Positions 36,624 to 49,049 of a DNA stretch of 64,000 nucleotides are shown piece after piece. The notes under the pieces are model-generated. The model made no database searches. It saw only the letters and a program-made list of their open reading frames with translations, and was not told the origin of the DNA. The number at the start of each line of letters is the position of its first letter. The stretch's first letter is position 1. A program made the translations under genes and the position numbers. The stretch comes from Lunularia cruciata. Its lineage: Eukaryota > Streptophyta > Marchantiopsida > Lunulariales > Lunulariaceae. The stretch is from positions 37,510,001 through 37,574,000 of the forward strand of contig OX419760.1 of the NCBI GenBank assembly GCA_948567375.1, given 5' to 3'.

Positions 36624-38782
36624 TGTTGTATTATGGTTTGTGTAACCAATGAACAAGTAGTTTAATGTGGTTTATCTTTATAGTACTGGAATAGATTGTA
36701 TGTTGGATCCCATAATTGAGCTATTTCCATGTAATCAATCTATGGAATATTTAAGTGATTGGCCATGTAGATTAAAATCATGTTATCTTTGAGTGCTGCA
36801 ATGTATAAAAATGGTAGAGATTTGATAGATAGGATGTGTTTAGTTTTAGAAGTCTTGAGCAGGAGAAGGATGTTGAGAGTTGTAGTAGAGTGTGAGAGTT
36901 TGGACATTCAAAGAAGAGCAAAAACAAGAGATTTTCTATGCTTCTAATATGAAATTCCTAAATCCTTTTCTCAACAACCTTCAGATTTTGCACCATGATC
37001 ACTTTCAAGCTTGGAAGGTAGTATATTTTGTGCTTATGGTTATGGTATCAAATGATGGAAATTCCGGGTCCTATTGTCCTTCCTATGCTTAATTATAGAC
37101 CGGTCTAGGACTTGATAATTTACATGCTTTCATAGAAAGAGAAGTACTTAATTTTGTTCAAGGGCTTCAAGGTGGAGTTGTGGGGTCCATTTGTCAAAAA
37201 GAGAGAAAACTAAGTGACAAAATTGTAGGTGATTGGATCCCAACAAAGGAAGTCTTGAGTTTTCAGAGATTGAGGGAGTTCAAGGATTCTATTCAAAGAG
37301 AAAAGAGCATAATTGGAAAGAGGAGTTGATAGGTTTTGGTTCAAAGATAAAAACTAATGGATTTCAATAGATTCCAAGTGAGTTAGGATCAATTGAAACA
37401 AAGGAGTCAAATTCATACCCATATGCACAAATGAGAGGATTCTAAGAGTTTTATCCTTTACTTTTTTGATTTGTCAATGGGGTTAGAGAGTAGAAAAGTG
37501 CCTATTCTATTGAGCTCTAGAAATTTCATGTTTGAATCAATATATAATCAGATCTGATCCATCAAAGATGAAGCTTTGGAAATCAAGGTGATGGGGAGGA
37601 AATGATGATCAAATTTGAGGTGTTGTGCACTTCTCAAGTTTTGGTTTGAATCAAGCCATGAAAATTTATAGTATTATTTATATTTAGATCATGCACCTTG
37701 TAGAAAATTTTCATATGAATTTTTCAAATAAAGAATTCAAGGTCTTGGATCAAGTATACTTGGGCTTGTAGAGCTCAAAAGTTAGCACAACTTGTGAATT
37801 GATCAAGTTACCTAACAATTGAAGTTTAAGGTTTCAAATTTTATGATGGTTTAGACAAGGATAAAACCAACTCTTATGTAAAATTTCAATAGTTCAAGGT
37901 CTATTGAGAGTGAGAGTTGATATAGCAAACTCTACTAAAAATATTATTGTAAGCTCAATGGAGCCTTTCTACCTCTAATCACAATTGCATACTAATTCTT
38001 CTATTTGTGAGTTTCTTCAATTGCATACTAATTCTTCTATTCTTCTATTTGTGAGTTTGATTGAAGAGTGTAGGTTGCTTGAGTGTTCATGAGGATATTT
38101 ATACTCTTTAGCTAGAAATATGGTGAAAATCTGCCAAGAATAAAGAGAAAATTCTCAATTAGGGATTTTGAAATTAGGGTTGGAACTAAAGAAATCTAGC
38201 CAAGTTTGAGATCTTGTCAAGGAAGTTGTAGTAGTTAGATGGAGGTCTACTTTATATCATTGGAAATATTATTTCATAGGCTTTCCATTGGGTCTTAGAA
38301 CATCTAAATTAAAGATGTAGAAAACAAAGAAATTCTTTTGTCTACATGTTGGATGTATAGATTAAAGTTAGCTTGTGGATAGAGCAAGGAGACTCTAAAG
38401 CTCATTTCTACCAAAAGCATAGAGATTTTTTGCTAAAATTCTTGTGTTTGGATCCTCTCCATGCTTGATTGTATGCCCAATTGGCTTGGATTGGTGTGTG
38501 TGCATTGCTCTTAGGTTCCTTCCTTCTAGGAATGCATTTTCCTTGGGAAGGTTAGAAGGAATGACTAACAGACCAAGAATGCATGTTGTGATGACATGTT
38601 AGATTGTCTATTATTCTCCTATTGGATAGAAGGAGCACTAGAAACATGATTAGAAGGTTTTGGTTCTTGTGCAAAAAATAAGCTCAAACTAATAATATCC
38701 GGTCTACACATAACCTCTGGTCTATAAGCTCCATAGCTAGTCATCCAATATGTTCCCAAAAAGAGAAAGGCAAAGTATGACA
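36624..38782 (-). repeat. Large LTR-like repeat, copy C (2.16 kb), inserted in integrase
   Basis: It is the reverse complement of copies A and B, with inner-end landmark TGTCATACTTTGCC at the right edge. The integrase reads through if it is removed: left flank CCAACATGATAC joins right flank ATACGAGG. ATACA/ATACG is thus a probable 5-bp target duplication (36618-36622 and 38783-38787). Confidence 0.75.
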
Positions 38783-38980
38783 ATACGAGGTTCAAGAGTT
38801 TGTCTAATCTTGTGAGAGTTACCAATGTAACAAGGCCAATAACCAAAAACCAAGTGGACTACTCCAACCACTCCCAATTCCCAATACCCAATGGGAACAT
38901 GTGACCTTAGATCTCATCATATCCTTGCCAAGGAAAGACCAAGGCCATACAACAATCGTTGTATTTGTTGATAAGCTCAA

Positions 38981-39567
38981 TGTTATACCCATTAGCTAGA
39001 CAAATTATCAAGAGATGGAAATTGGTATGGTAATATCTTTAGGTATGTTATATATGGTGGTCTAAGTAGATTAGATAGAGGTGTCACAAGAGAGTACTTC
39101 CACTAACAAGGTAGAGGTCAAAAACACCCTAAAAACTTTAGAGCAAATTTTGGAGACCTAAATGGATGAATTAGGCCTCAAAAGTTGTTCAACCCAACCC
39201 TCTCTGGGAAGAAAGGTATAACTTTCTCCCCCTTGTTTTTCTCATTGAGAGCTTTCCAAAGCTATGTCAGCTCATGCTATTCTTAGCTTCCTATAAGAAG
39301 ATTACCCAAAGATTCTCTTTGGTCAAACTTGTTTGACCAACCAAATAGGATAAGGATCAACATGTCACCAATCCATGTAGCTAATCTAGAGGAAGAGCTT
39401 ATTGATATATCATCAATCCATATATTTGATCCAAAGATGTAGCTCCTTTTGAGTGATTCTTCTTTGCTATATAATAAAGACAAGATGCTCCTTTGGAGCA
39501 TCAAAGTATTGAAGGATGAAACCTTGTGTGTTTCTCTTGGGAATTCTCCTATCCTTGGAACATTACA
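38981..39567 (+). mobile_element. Solo LTR of the chromovirus-1 family
   Basis: It starts TGTTATACC and ends CATTACA. Along its length it aligns with the LTR at 24228-24970 in the opposite orientation, including the TATA box (TATATAATAAAG near 39467). A perfect 5-bp target duplication CTCAA is present (38976-38980 and 39568-39572). It sits inside the integrase of family 2 copy 2. Solo LTRs arise by recombination between the two LTRs of an element. Confidence 0.9.
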
Positions 39568-40409
39568 CTCAACAAGCAGATTCACTTTATCCCTACTATG
39601 TATACAATTGATGCTCCAATGTTGACCTAGATCTACTTTGATACAATCTTCAAACATCATGGGATGCTATCTTAGCTCTCATAGTGATTCTTGATTCATT
39701 GCTAAATTTTGGCAAATGCTTTTCAAGCTACTTGGTAATAAGTTTGCCTTGTCTACCACCTATCATCCCTAAATTGATGAGCAAATAGAACAAGAAAATC
39801 ACACCTTGGAAGATATGCTATATGCTATTATCAATGTTCATTGTACCAATTGGGGTATAATGCCTTTATCAATGTTCATTGTACCAATTTTCTTGTGGCT
39901 ACCAAGTTTCCTTACAATAATTCCAAGCAAGCAAGTACCGGATTCTCTCTTTTCTTCTTAATTATATGCAAGATCCACTTGTTCCCAATTATCTTCTTGC
40001 TCTATTGCAATCTCATGTCCCTCATATTTCTACCTTCTTTTCTATGGTATCTAAGTCTTTACACCAAGCTAAGCCTCACCTCCTTACTGCTCAAAATTGA
40101 CAAAAATAATAAGTTGATCAACACCATTGTGATCTCACCTTTTAGATAGGTGATAAGATTATGCTCTCCTCTAGTAACCTTCCTCTTCCTCTTGACACCC
40201 AAGTTTGTAAACTTGCTCCTAATTGGATAGAACCCTTTTCTATCATTTAGATCATTTCTCCCTTTGCTTACAAACTTGCTCTTCCTAGTCACATGAAGAT
40301 GCACCTTGTATTCCAGATCTCCAAGTTAAAATCCTTTGTTTCTAACCCATCTTCTTTCCCTACTCATTTCCACACTCCCTCTCCTTTAATCTCTATTAAT
40401 GCTCATGAA

Positions 40410-40590
40410 GAATATGAGGTTTACCATATACTTTCACATCAAGACATCCAACATGACTACTAACAACATATTGAGTATAAGATCCTTTGGAAAGGGTACT
40501 CTCTCCATGATGCCACATGGGAGCCCCATTCTTATCTCCAAAATGCACAAGTTACTATCCAAGAGTTTGAAGAATACATGACATTAAGGG
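40410..40590 (+). other. Chromodomain at the C terminus of family 2 copy 2
   Basis: The translation shows EYEVYHILSHQDI, then EYKILWKGYSLHDATWEPHS and then VTIQEFEEYM, the chromodomain pattern of chromoviral integrases. One in-frame stop lies between the two halves. Confidence 0.8.
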
Positions 40591-40866
40591 CGTCACCAAC
40601 CAGCAATGGAAGAACATGTAATAATATGGAGTTAGCATAAGAGTTAGTAGAAGCTAAGGAGTTAGTAGAATTAGCTACATATAGCAAAATGGGTAAGACT
40701 AAGATCTTCCTTGTGCACCCATCCTTGAGTACCACGAAATCACCCTGGGGATGCTATTCAAATTTTCAGATTTTAAATTTTGAGATATAGGCTTGTAATG
40801 TGCGGGAGGTTGTGGCATCGTTGTTCTTTGATTGTGACACACAACACTACTTAATTCTAATTACTC

Positions 40867-41364
40867 AAGGCTTTTGCTATTGTCTCACTTGCAAATATAC
40901 ATGCAGATCCTTTGCTACTATCTCACCCATACATACTCAGCTTTACTATTGTCTTAGTCAACTAGGACTCATATCCACTGCTCTATCCGAAGTTCTATCT
41001 CCTTTTCCCTCGTCGCTCGTTGCCCAGCTTGCCATTGTCTCACCCGCAGGTATACACGCAGATCCTTTGCTACTATCTCACCCATACATGCTCAGCTTTG
41101 CTATTGTCTCAGCCAACTAGGACTCATATCCATTGCTTTATCCGAAGTGCTAGCTCCTTTCCTTCGTCGCTCGTTGCCCATCTTGTCCACGGTCCACTTG
41201 CTATTGCGCTCATTCTCATCCAACAGCATCCTTCTCCTCCACTATACTAGTTGGGTGAGAAAATAGCAAAGCTCGGCATGCATGGTGAGATAGTAGCAAA
41301 GGATCGGTATGTATACAGTGCGGGTGAAACAGTAGCAAAAACTGGGTGACCAGTAGCAAGAGCC
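40867..41364. mobile_element. Foldback or MITE-like element with internal tandem and inverted repeats
   Basis: A unit with 'gcagatcctttgctactatctcacccata' type sequence occurs twice in tandem (from about 40904 and 41058, period 154). It occurs again inverted at 41255-41364. The outer ends mirror each other (CAAGGCTTTTGCTA at left, reverse of TAGCAAGAGCC at right). TTACT flanks both sides (40862-40866 and 41365-41369), a possible target duplication. No transposase is encoded. Confidence 0.65.
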
Positions 41365-41369
41365 TTACT

Positions 41370-43115
41370 TAAAATGCTAGACTAATCATTCTCGTAACCC
41401 CCTAATTAGGAGGAGCTGAATTAGCTCCTCCTAAGAGATTGAACGGCTTATCACCCCCTAAAAGAGTTTTAACGGAGCATCCATTTTTTCTGCAATTTTT
41501 CTTTACCGGGCCTCGCAAAATATTTTACTGACATTTCCGTTACCGTAAAGTTCCCATTGACTTTCGTTTTTGGAACCCCTAATGCACTGGGTGTCCATTT
41601 CTTTATAGAACCTCAACGTGTTAAGGCCATTCGGAAAGCAAATGGTTTCTTGCTCTTATTTCCAGATTTCTACCACGTCTGAAGTGAGAGTTCGTAGCGA
41701 TGGAGAAGAGAGGCAGAGAAAAGACAATCTGAAAGTGCAAAGGGAAAGAACGCTCAGCAGACCATTCATTCACACGCCGATCTTATGTCTCATTTTAAGT
41801 CGTCGTCGATGGGGATCTTCTGTCCCCTCTTCTTCCTCCTGGTCAGGCGAACGAAGAGGAGTGATAGTTCGGGTCGGCTTCATGCAATCTCATGATCAAG
41901 CGGTAAAACAAGGGAGTTACATTACAGATGCAGGTAAAGAATCTGGGAATAAGAGATGAGCAGTAATCCATGTTGACTACGGGTCTGCGAAGGAGCGAAT
42001 GGGACACACATGGCTAAAAGCGCGGGCCGGCACAGTAGGTCAGAGGATGTCACGGCTGTGAACCTGGTAAACGAGCCAACTAGTTATTTGTGCGATTTAT
42101 AAAATCGTTAACTTTGGATTGCGTATGTAAACATGCGGAATCGAGATGGCGTGGGAGTAGTGGTGAAGGAAGGAAGACGAAACAGGAAGGGGTTGAGGAC
42201 AGCTATATGTAGGAGACGGACATGAAGTGTATAATATCTCGAGGTTCTAAATGCACGGCCGGAGGAGATTTAAAGACCTACAGGTCTTTAGTCTTCGCAG
42301 GTGTGGACAAAGGCTAAAGGATATCTAATGAAAGGAGGTAGATTGGAGCCATGTTATGGCTGAAAGCAGTGTGAAAATTTATAACTGTGAGCTGTTGAGC
42401 AAGCTTTGAGATTACGAACATGAACAGAAGAGGGATGGAAGGGAGGAAGGAAGGAAGGAAGGAAGAATATCAAGGAAGGCCAGGCCGTATGTGGCGTAAC
42501 AGTGGCCCTTGAAAGACATCCAGGTTGTCTTCTGTGGCGCATGCCTGCAGGCAAGGCAGGCATGCGAGTATGGACGAGCAAAGATGGGAGACGACTGGGA
42601 CAGACCATGGCTGGCAATGCGGGTATGTAGGGAGGATGAGATGGAGGAGCCTCAGAACTTGCAGTGTACTTGCGCTTTCACGGTTCCTTCTTCGTTTTCT
42701 TGTTCTTCGCATGATTGCCCCGGGAAGTTGGAGAAGACGAGCGGGGTTTATAACTTTCCTAACTTAGAGATAGCCACAGGGACGATGAGAAAGCGCGATA
42801 AGTTGTCTTGTATTAGACATTTGGATACTATTCGATCGACTCGATCGTCTCGATCGTCTCCTGTTATGATGCTTCCTTTCCTGGCGCATGGCCAGATTTT
42901 GTGCTGAGGTCGTCTGTTCGCGGTGCTGGCTGAAAATCCAACAATTCATAGTAATTCGGACGTTGCCTGGAGTTGAGTAGACAGCCAGCCATCCCATGGC
43001 CAATGGATTGCCATGATGATGCCTGAGTCCTCAGTCGAAGTTCTTAAAGGTGGAAGGCAGGGAGGCACTCTGCCTGAGAGTGAGCAACGTAGAGCGCATC
43101 TGTTCCCAGATTTTG
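41370..43115. other. Gene-free stretch upstream of the ADP/ATP carrier
   Basis: It includes a GGAA microsatellite (about 42444-42466) and a 'ctcgatcgt' microrepeat (42837-42857). Open frames of up to 132 codons (42509-42907) show no family signature. The carrier promoter and 5' leader should lie in the right-hand part. Confidence 0.5.
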
Positions 43116-43119
43116 CAGA

Positions 43120-45375
43120 ATGCGTGACACGCATAACAGTGCAGTAGAAACTCATCAAATGGCATCTGCACCTGAACGATGCGCTGCCCAAGGTTTCCAA
43201 GGGAGCGAAATTTATGAGCGAATTCTTAGGTCGTGTGGAACTAGAACCGTTTTGTACAGTAGAGACTCATTCTACAACGGGACTCCTTCAACCACGTTCA
43301 AACATCTGGCAACATTTTCAACATGCAATTCTACTGGACTTTCTCCCTTGTATATACCTTCTCCTATGGAGCATTCATTTATAGTAGATTTTATGATGGG
43401 AGGAGTGTCAGCAGCTTTTTCCAAAACGTTCGCTGCGCCAATTGAACGAGTAAAGCTACTAGTACAGAATCAAGGAGAGATGATCAAAGCAGGTCGCTTA
43501 GCCGAGCCGTACAAGGGTATCGGAGATTGTTTCCAGAGAATCATGCGCGATGAAGGCCTGCTTGCTTTCTGGAGGGGTAATTTTACCAATGTAATACGGT
43601 ATTTCCCAACTCAGGTACTCTTCCAGACTTTCTACTTGAGGAACTCCCCACATTTAAGAAAATTTAAAGAGAACACTGCTCTTACTGATGCTAGATCTAG
43701 GCTGGAGATACTTAGCTGATCTCCATGGCGCTTAAAAAGTGAATGAAATTGTCAATATCCCTCTAAACCGAGATCTTGACCTTTCTATATCAGCATTTTG
43801 GCTCTTGACATCATAGCGTATGGTTTTAAGGGTGATATTCAAGCTAGCAACTTCTAAGTCATCTTTTGATCTATCGAATTCCTATTTGACAGCTTCACCC
43901 TACTGATTCAGAGAGCAACAATGTTTACTGAATCAAACTATTTTGTGGTGTGTAGGCCTTCAATTTTGCCTTCAAAGATTATTTTAAAAGCCTCTTGAGT
44001 TACAGGAAAGACAGAGATGGCTATTGGAAATGGTTCGGTGCGAATTTGGCTTCTGGAGGAGCAGCTGGTGCTGCTTCTTCTCTCTTCGTGTACTCTTTGG
44101 ATTATGCTCGAACTCGCCTTACCAATGATGCCAAAAGTTTACACACTGGTGTAGAGCGCCAGTTTAACGGGCTGGTCGATGTATATAAGAAGACTCTAGC
44201 TTCAGATGGAATCGTGGGGTTGTATCGGGGTTTCAATGCTTCTGTAGTCGGCATTATTGTTTATAGAGGACTGTACTTTGGCATCTACGACTCCTTGAAG
44301 CCGGTGCTTTTGGTTGGATCTTTGGAGGTAAGACACCTATTCATTTTTATTACACTTGTACCGGGAGATTTCTCCTTGAAGATAAGACCTTCAAACTTTC
44401 AGCAAATACACTTGAGTATTTTGGTTCTAGAACCGGAGGAACAGTGCAGTTCTGCATCAGCTCAAAAGTTGATGTAGTACCTACCCGTACTTTCAACACC
44501 TTTGTGTGATGGACCATGAAAGGAAAATTCCTCAGGATCAATGTCTGAAGTTGAAATCCAGGTCTTTGGCACGCTTCTGGATTCTGAAGTTCACTTAACA
44601 TCTCCACCGGACTCCTTGCTCTTAAGAGTTAAACACTCTCGCACTTGCCATGGTCATATTGGAGTTGAAAGGAGAGGTGTACAGCTTGACAAAAATATGT
44701 TAGGCAGTTCCACTTATCTAAGTCGATCACCTCTTGCATAAGTTGGTCCGTAGTTCGTTTATTCACCTACAAAGTATGCGGCTGAGGTAGCTCACTCAGT
44801 CAAACTTTCTTCTAGTTTCGTGCAGAACCTCTAACAAAATCGTTCAATGAATTATCTTTCAGTGAGGAGGAACCATTCCTCACTCCAATTAACTCAGGGT
44901 AATCGTGACTCGCTGGTCCGAGTCTTGCACCTGTTCAGACCTTGTGAGCCTTGTTGGTGTAAAATTACACTCTTGTGACAAAAGTGGTAGGTCATGCATT
45001 TTTACATGGTTTGTAAATATTGTGATTAACAGTTTCCCTGCTGTGTCCTGAAACGTGAGGTCTTGAGTTTTGCAGGACAGCTTCATTGGCAGTTTCCTAC
45101 TTGGGTGGGCCGTCACTACTACAGCTGGCGTTGTCGCTTATCCATTTGACACAGTGCGACGAAGAATGATGATGACATCTGGTGAAGCTGTCAAATACAA
45201 GAATACAGTGGATGCTTTCAGACAGATTGTTGCGAAAGAAGGAGTGACCGCTCTCTTCAGAGGTACTGTTGCCAATATCTTGCTTGGTATTGCTGGAGCA
45301 GGTGTTCTTTCAGGCTATGATCAGCTTCAGCTCTTGTTCTTTGGGAAAGCCTACGGAACAGCATCTGGCAAATGA
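43120..45375 (+). CDS. AAC: Mitochondrial ADP/ATP carrier (adenine nucleotide translocase), three exons
   Basis: The protein exchanges cytosolic ADP for matrix ATP across the inner mitochondrial membrane. Exons are 43120-43614, 43956-44327 and 45076-45375, with introns of 341 and 748 nt and GT/AG ends. They encode up to 388 residues. It belongs to the three-repeat mitochondrial carrier family: carrier signatures are AAPIERVK (repeat 1), YSLDYARTR (repeat 2, Ser in place of Pro) and [12 protein letters not shown] (repeat 3). RRRMMM is the hallmark of ADP/ATP carriers. Other conserved blocks are [46 protein letters not shown] and [20 protein letters not shown] Ser/Thr/Arg-rich N-terminal extension of about 85 residues precedes repeat 1, as in plant homologues. 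The start is uncertain between 43120 and the in-frame ATG at 43159 (MASAPERC), and an upstream exon is possible. The frame is intact. Confidence 0.93.
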
Positions 45376-47494
45376 AAAGAATGACGGCTAATTCATGAAG
45401 ATTGCTGTTTTGACCATCTTTACTGCTTCCACTTTTCTCCTATTGGCAGATCTGACTTCGTTCGGTCACATTTGCCATGCATTGATGTGTGATTACTGAG
45501 TCGAGCTTGAGGTATCAAAGTTTCGAAGGAACTTCGTGTTCTACTCAAAATTCGACTGGTCTCAGATGAGCGATGTCTTGTAGTCGATGGTCAATATATA
45601 GTCAAATTCTTGGGACTGCCACCTCCGGACCGCTTGTACAGATGAAACGTGAGCATCAGCCGATGCTCTGATTCATGCTTTCAATTAAGATTTTTGACAA
45701 GAGTTTAAATTTTTGACCCTTGCTGTAAGCCCAGGCCTCTAGTGGTCAAGTAAGACTGTAAAGCTGAACCATCAGACTTTGCCGTCCGTCATGTAGAATA
45801 GATTAGACTATTGATTCAAGTCTGAAAGGACGATTTACTTATTTACTTAAGTTGGAGTGGGGTTTTCCCTCAGCCAAGAAGGGTATACTCACCTGTCCAG
45901 GATGACTCTCTGAAGGGTGACCATCGGCACATCTTGAAGGTGAGTGCAATTACCTTTCCAGGTAAATACTCTACTCAATCTATCAACTGACCTTATTCTT
46001 AAAAAACGGATTTATCCTAGAGAGAAGGCTAGCCATAGCTGCCGGCCAGAAAGTTGTAGATAGTGTTGATTACCAGACTTTTGAGCCTTATTATGTTGTC
46101 CTTCTGGTTCAAGGGCTGTTTGGACCACCAGACTCTTTATTTGCAAACTCATATCAAAGGAAGGAGTAAGTAACTCGCGACGAAGTCGAGAAGTTCTACT
46201 GATCAAATACAATGGAAGTCGTCCTAATAGTCGGACTTGAGCGGAGGCAATGGATGAACTTGCATGTTGAATTTTGTCTCCTTCCAAAGGATGAATAGTA
46301 GTATCAATCAGTCTGCTCTTCTGGTCTTTTGTCAAGCAAGGGAGGATGTTGGTCTCCGATGTAGGTATCTTAAGTTGTAGTTTCTTGACTAATGCCTCCC
46401 TTTACATGAATTAAGGACGTCTTTCGGGTTTGCCCAGTTCTGTTCATCCTAGCAGCTTAAACCCTAAATCTGTTCCTTCAATTTGATTTTCTAGGCAATG
46501 CTAGTGATTGTCACAATGAGGTTGACCTTAAGGATTCAGATATTATCCGGAGAGAACAGTGGCCTCGGGGACAGATTCTTGTATCCAGGAATAGACCCCA
46601 AGGCGCTTCCTATGTGGCTTGTAAATCACCTCGTTGTCAAGAGAGAGCAACAATGTTATCAAAGACGCGGCTAATGGAACTTCAACTCAATCAACAGTCG
46701 TGCAAAAGTCAAATGCGAAGACTTTTAAGTGGCAACTAGCATACGTGATTCGCATATAAAGTTGGGGCCATTCTACCCTGTATATATCGAAGAAGTAAAA
46801 TCCATAGACCTGCTTTATTACGAAAGCTCACGCTACGTTCGACTCTTTCGCCAGACTTGAAGTTAGACGTCATAGAACACAACCACATCTTAACTATCAC
46901 AGGTCTTCTGACCCTTTGGGTCATGGCACTTTTGGTCTATTTCTTTACACAGGTGAGTTCAATCTAAGCGAACACAGGTGAGTTCAATTTAAGCGAACAA
47001 CATGGAGAGTGCTATCGCTAGGCATCCATACCATGGAAGGTATCACGTTAAACTTCCATCTTCCAATTCGAGTTACCTGATCACGAATGTGGATGACAAT
47101 CTAACATTTAATCATCCACTTCAGTTCACCATAAACATAGGCTGCTTTGGTAGAAAACCTCCCAGAGGGCAGCAAGTAATGCGCAGTTCAGCTCCCCAGT
47201 TGACCCCAGTTATACTTCATTTCTCAGGAGTGAAAGATGGAGCGTGATATGTCGTCTTCAGAGTTTCCTGGATTCTATCATGGCTTTACTATGAACTTTG
47301 CTGAACATACTCATGTAAGCTTCATCCTCAAATTTGAACGAGAGCACACCTCAATTTCCAAAAAGTCGAGTTACTTTCAACATTTACGTCGACTCGTACA
47401 CTTCGCTGCCGAAAAACACACCAACATATATGAAAAGGAGGTGGAATCGAAAACTGTTACAGAAAACGAGATAAACCTGCAGTATGTGACAGAC

Positions 47495-47692
47495 ATCAAC
47501 TAACACATGAATGAAATAACAAGATTTGTTTGTCAGTGCAATTAGTGCATTGGCTTATCGATAACGCTTCCAAAGCTACAAGCGTCTAACAATCAACTAA
47601 CAAATGAATGCAACAATACCAAGACTCGTTTATCAATGCAATTAGTCGTGCATTGGCTTATCGATTGCGCTTCCAGGACTACAAGCCTCTTA
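47495..47692. repeat. Two-copy tandem repeat, unit about 100 bp
   Basis: Both copies contain 'atcaactaac', 'tgcaattag' and 'tgcattggcttatcgat', followed by 'gcttcca' and 'ctacaagc'. The spacing between copies is about 100 bp. The repeat lies immediately left of the LINE 3' fragment. Confidence 0.8.
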
Positions 47693-47703
47693 CATAAAGT
47701 TTT

Positions 47704-47830
47704 ATCTTAGGTGCTGTATGCCAGATTTCTCTCTCCGAAACTATTGGGGTTTAGCCCCATTTTCCTGTTGTCTTTCTCTTGTACGGTTGATGGGGTCTTC
47801 CCATCCTTCTTATTATCCTACGCGGTCGCC
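47704..47830 (+). mobile_element. 5'-truncated LINE 3' end
   Basis: It aligns with the reverse complement of 4856-4985, the 3' tail of the LINE-like element. Shared blocks are 'gcagatttct', 'ttagccccatttt' and 'ggtcttccca', and both end at 'gtcgcc'. A 3'-end-only copy is the usual product of incomplete target-primed reverse transcription. Confidence 0.75.
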
Positions 47831-49049
47831 TCTTACTGGTACTGACATAAGGTTAGTGGTTCTAAATGTCACACGACTTTGGCAACTTCAAGATCTAAGT
47901 GTTTAGCTCTTGAAAATTTGCGACGAAGTGTTGAAAGGAAAAAGACAAACAGGGTCTCTTCACAGCACCGTGTTCTTTAAAATTACTGAAAGATATATAC
48001 TCTGAATTACTCTTGGGGTCAGATTCAAGATAAACCTCTAAATCCTCCCTCTAAAAATAAAAGTGAGGTACTACTCAGCTCTCCATGTCGTTGAGATGTT
48101 GTTTTTGTTTGGCGATAAGACTAGCTTAATTTTTATCTAATTTCAAAAGTACATGGACGGAATTTAGCTGCAATTGAGTTCTGTATACGACGTTTTGTGA
48201 TTAATATTTACAAGAGTTAGAATGATGACCATGTTTATGATATTATTTTCTTTTAGTCCCTGGATTTATCCTAGTCTCTGATTAAGATCAGCAAAGTAAC
48301 TCACACGCTTCAAGATAAATGGTATCAACATTCGTATGTATTTGAACGATACTATTTCAAATGAGCGAGAAGCGGCCTTGTCTTTACATTAAGTTGTCTT
48401 TAAGATAACTGAAACTGGGAAAGATTCTATGTGAATGCTCCCAGCGTTTCAAATCGTACTTTGTACTAAATCTTTCACCTTGCGAACCATTGAAGAACAT
48501 GACAGGCAGATTCAATATTTCAAGAGCATAATGACAAATGAGGAAACATGGAGTGACGAATTAACCAACCAAAATAATTTGTATACATAATGCACCTCTC
48601 ACACGAGTACTGTAGTGCAATTTGGTTAGATTCATAAACGTACCTCACTTTGGAAATTACATCTGGCTCACGGACATATTTACACCGTAGTTTTCACATT
48701 TATCTTAGTTTCACCAATAAAAATGTAGATAGCATTCTAACTTGGGAGAAGCTTTAGTGCTTCATAATAAGATCTGGCTCAAGTATGCCTATTCCAAATA
48801 AACTTGAATTTACATGGAAGTGGTAATAGGACCAAAATGGGGCTGAGTATCTATAATGAAATTCAGGTGACAGTTTTATATATTTAGGTAGTGGACAATC
48901 ATTACTTTTCTAGTACCTAAATTTTGATAAGAAGATTTTTTGAGGAAAAAGATCAAAGTAGAATGTTTGCATAGATTTTGGACAAGATCTTAGAAGAGAA
49001 AAGATCTATATAGATGATTCATAATATATTATTGTAAATCTTTAGAACA

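Larger units (their letters stand above)
34330..40740 (+). pseudogene. Chromovirus family 2, copy 2: deleted and twice-interrupted gag-pol
   Basis: Gag remnants at 34485-34880 (VAKLWWQLWVEQTQ, TLEDFKTM) match copy 1. A zinc-knuckle-like stretch is near 34980-35030. At about 35646 the sequence jumps from the protease region directly to the end of RT, so protease core and RT catalytic part are deleted. RNase H follows (VVDFDASNF at 35949). Integrase is split into 36440-36610, 38785-38978 (VTNVTRPI, WEHVTLDLIISLPRKDQGHT) and 39570-40300 (YNNSKQASTGFS, KIMLSSSNLPLPLDTQVCKL), interrupted by repeat copy C and a solo LTR. A chromodomain closes the ORF. Multiple stops make it dead. Confidence 0.85.
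45400..48990. other. Gene-free stretch downstream of the carrier
   Basis: No recognised coding sequence. The frames at 47002-47247 and 47237-47503 are open but have no family signature. A 25-bp direct repeat ('acaggtgagttcaat' at 46949 and 46974), a tandem duplication at 47495-47692 and a LINE 3' fragment are the only structures seen. Confidence 0.5.

Noticed and set aside
42509-42907. 132-codon plus-strand frame upstream of the ADP/ATP carrier
   Set aside because: Contains low-complexity 'ctcgatcgt' repeats and no family signature; probably chance or carrier 5' region.
47002-47503. Two overlapping plus-strand frames (81 and 88 codons)
   Set aside because: No similarity to a known family was recognised, and they lie in gene-free DNA next to tandem repeats. 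They could be a small gene, but nothing supports it.
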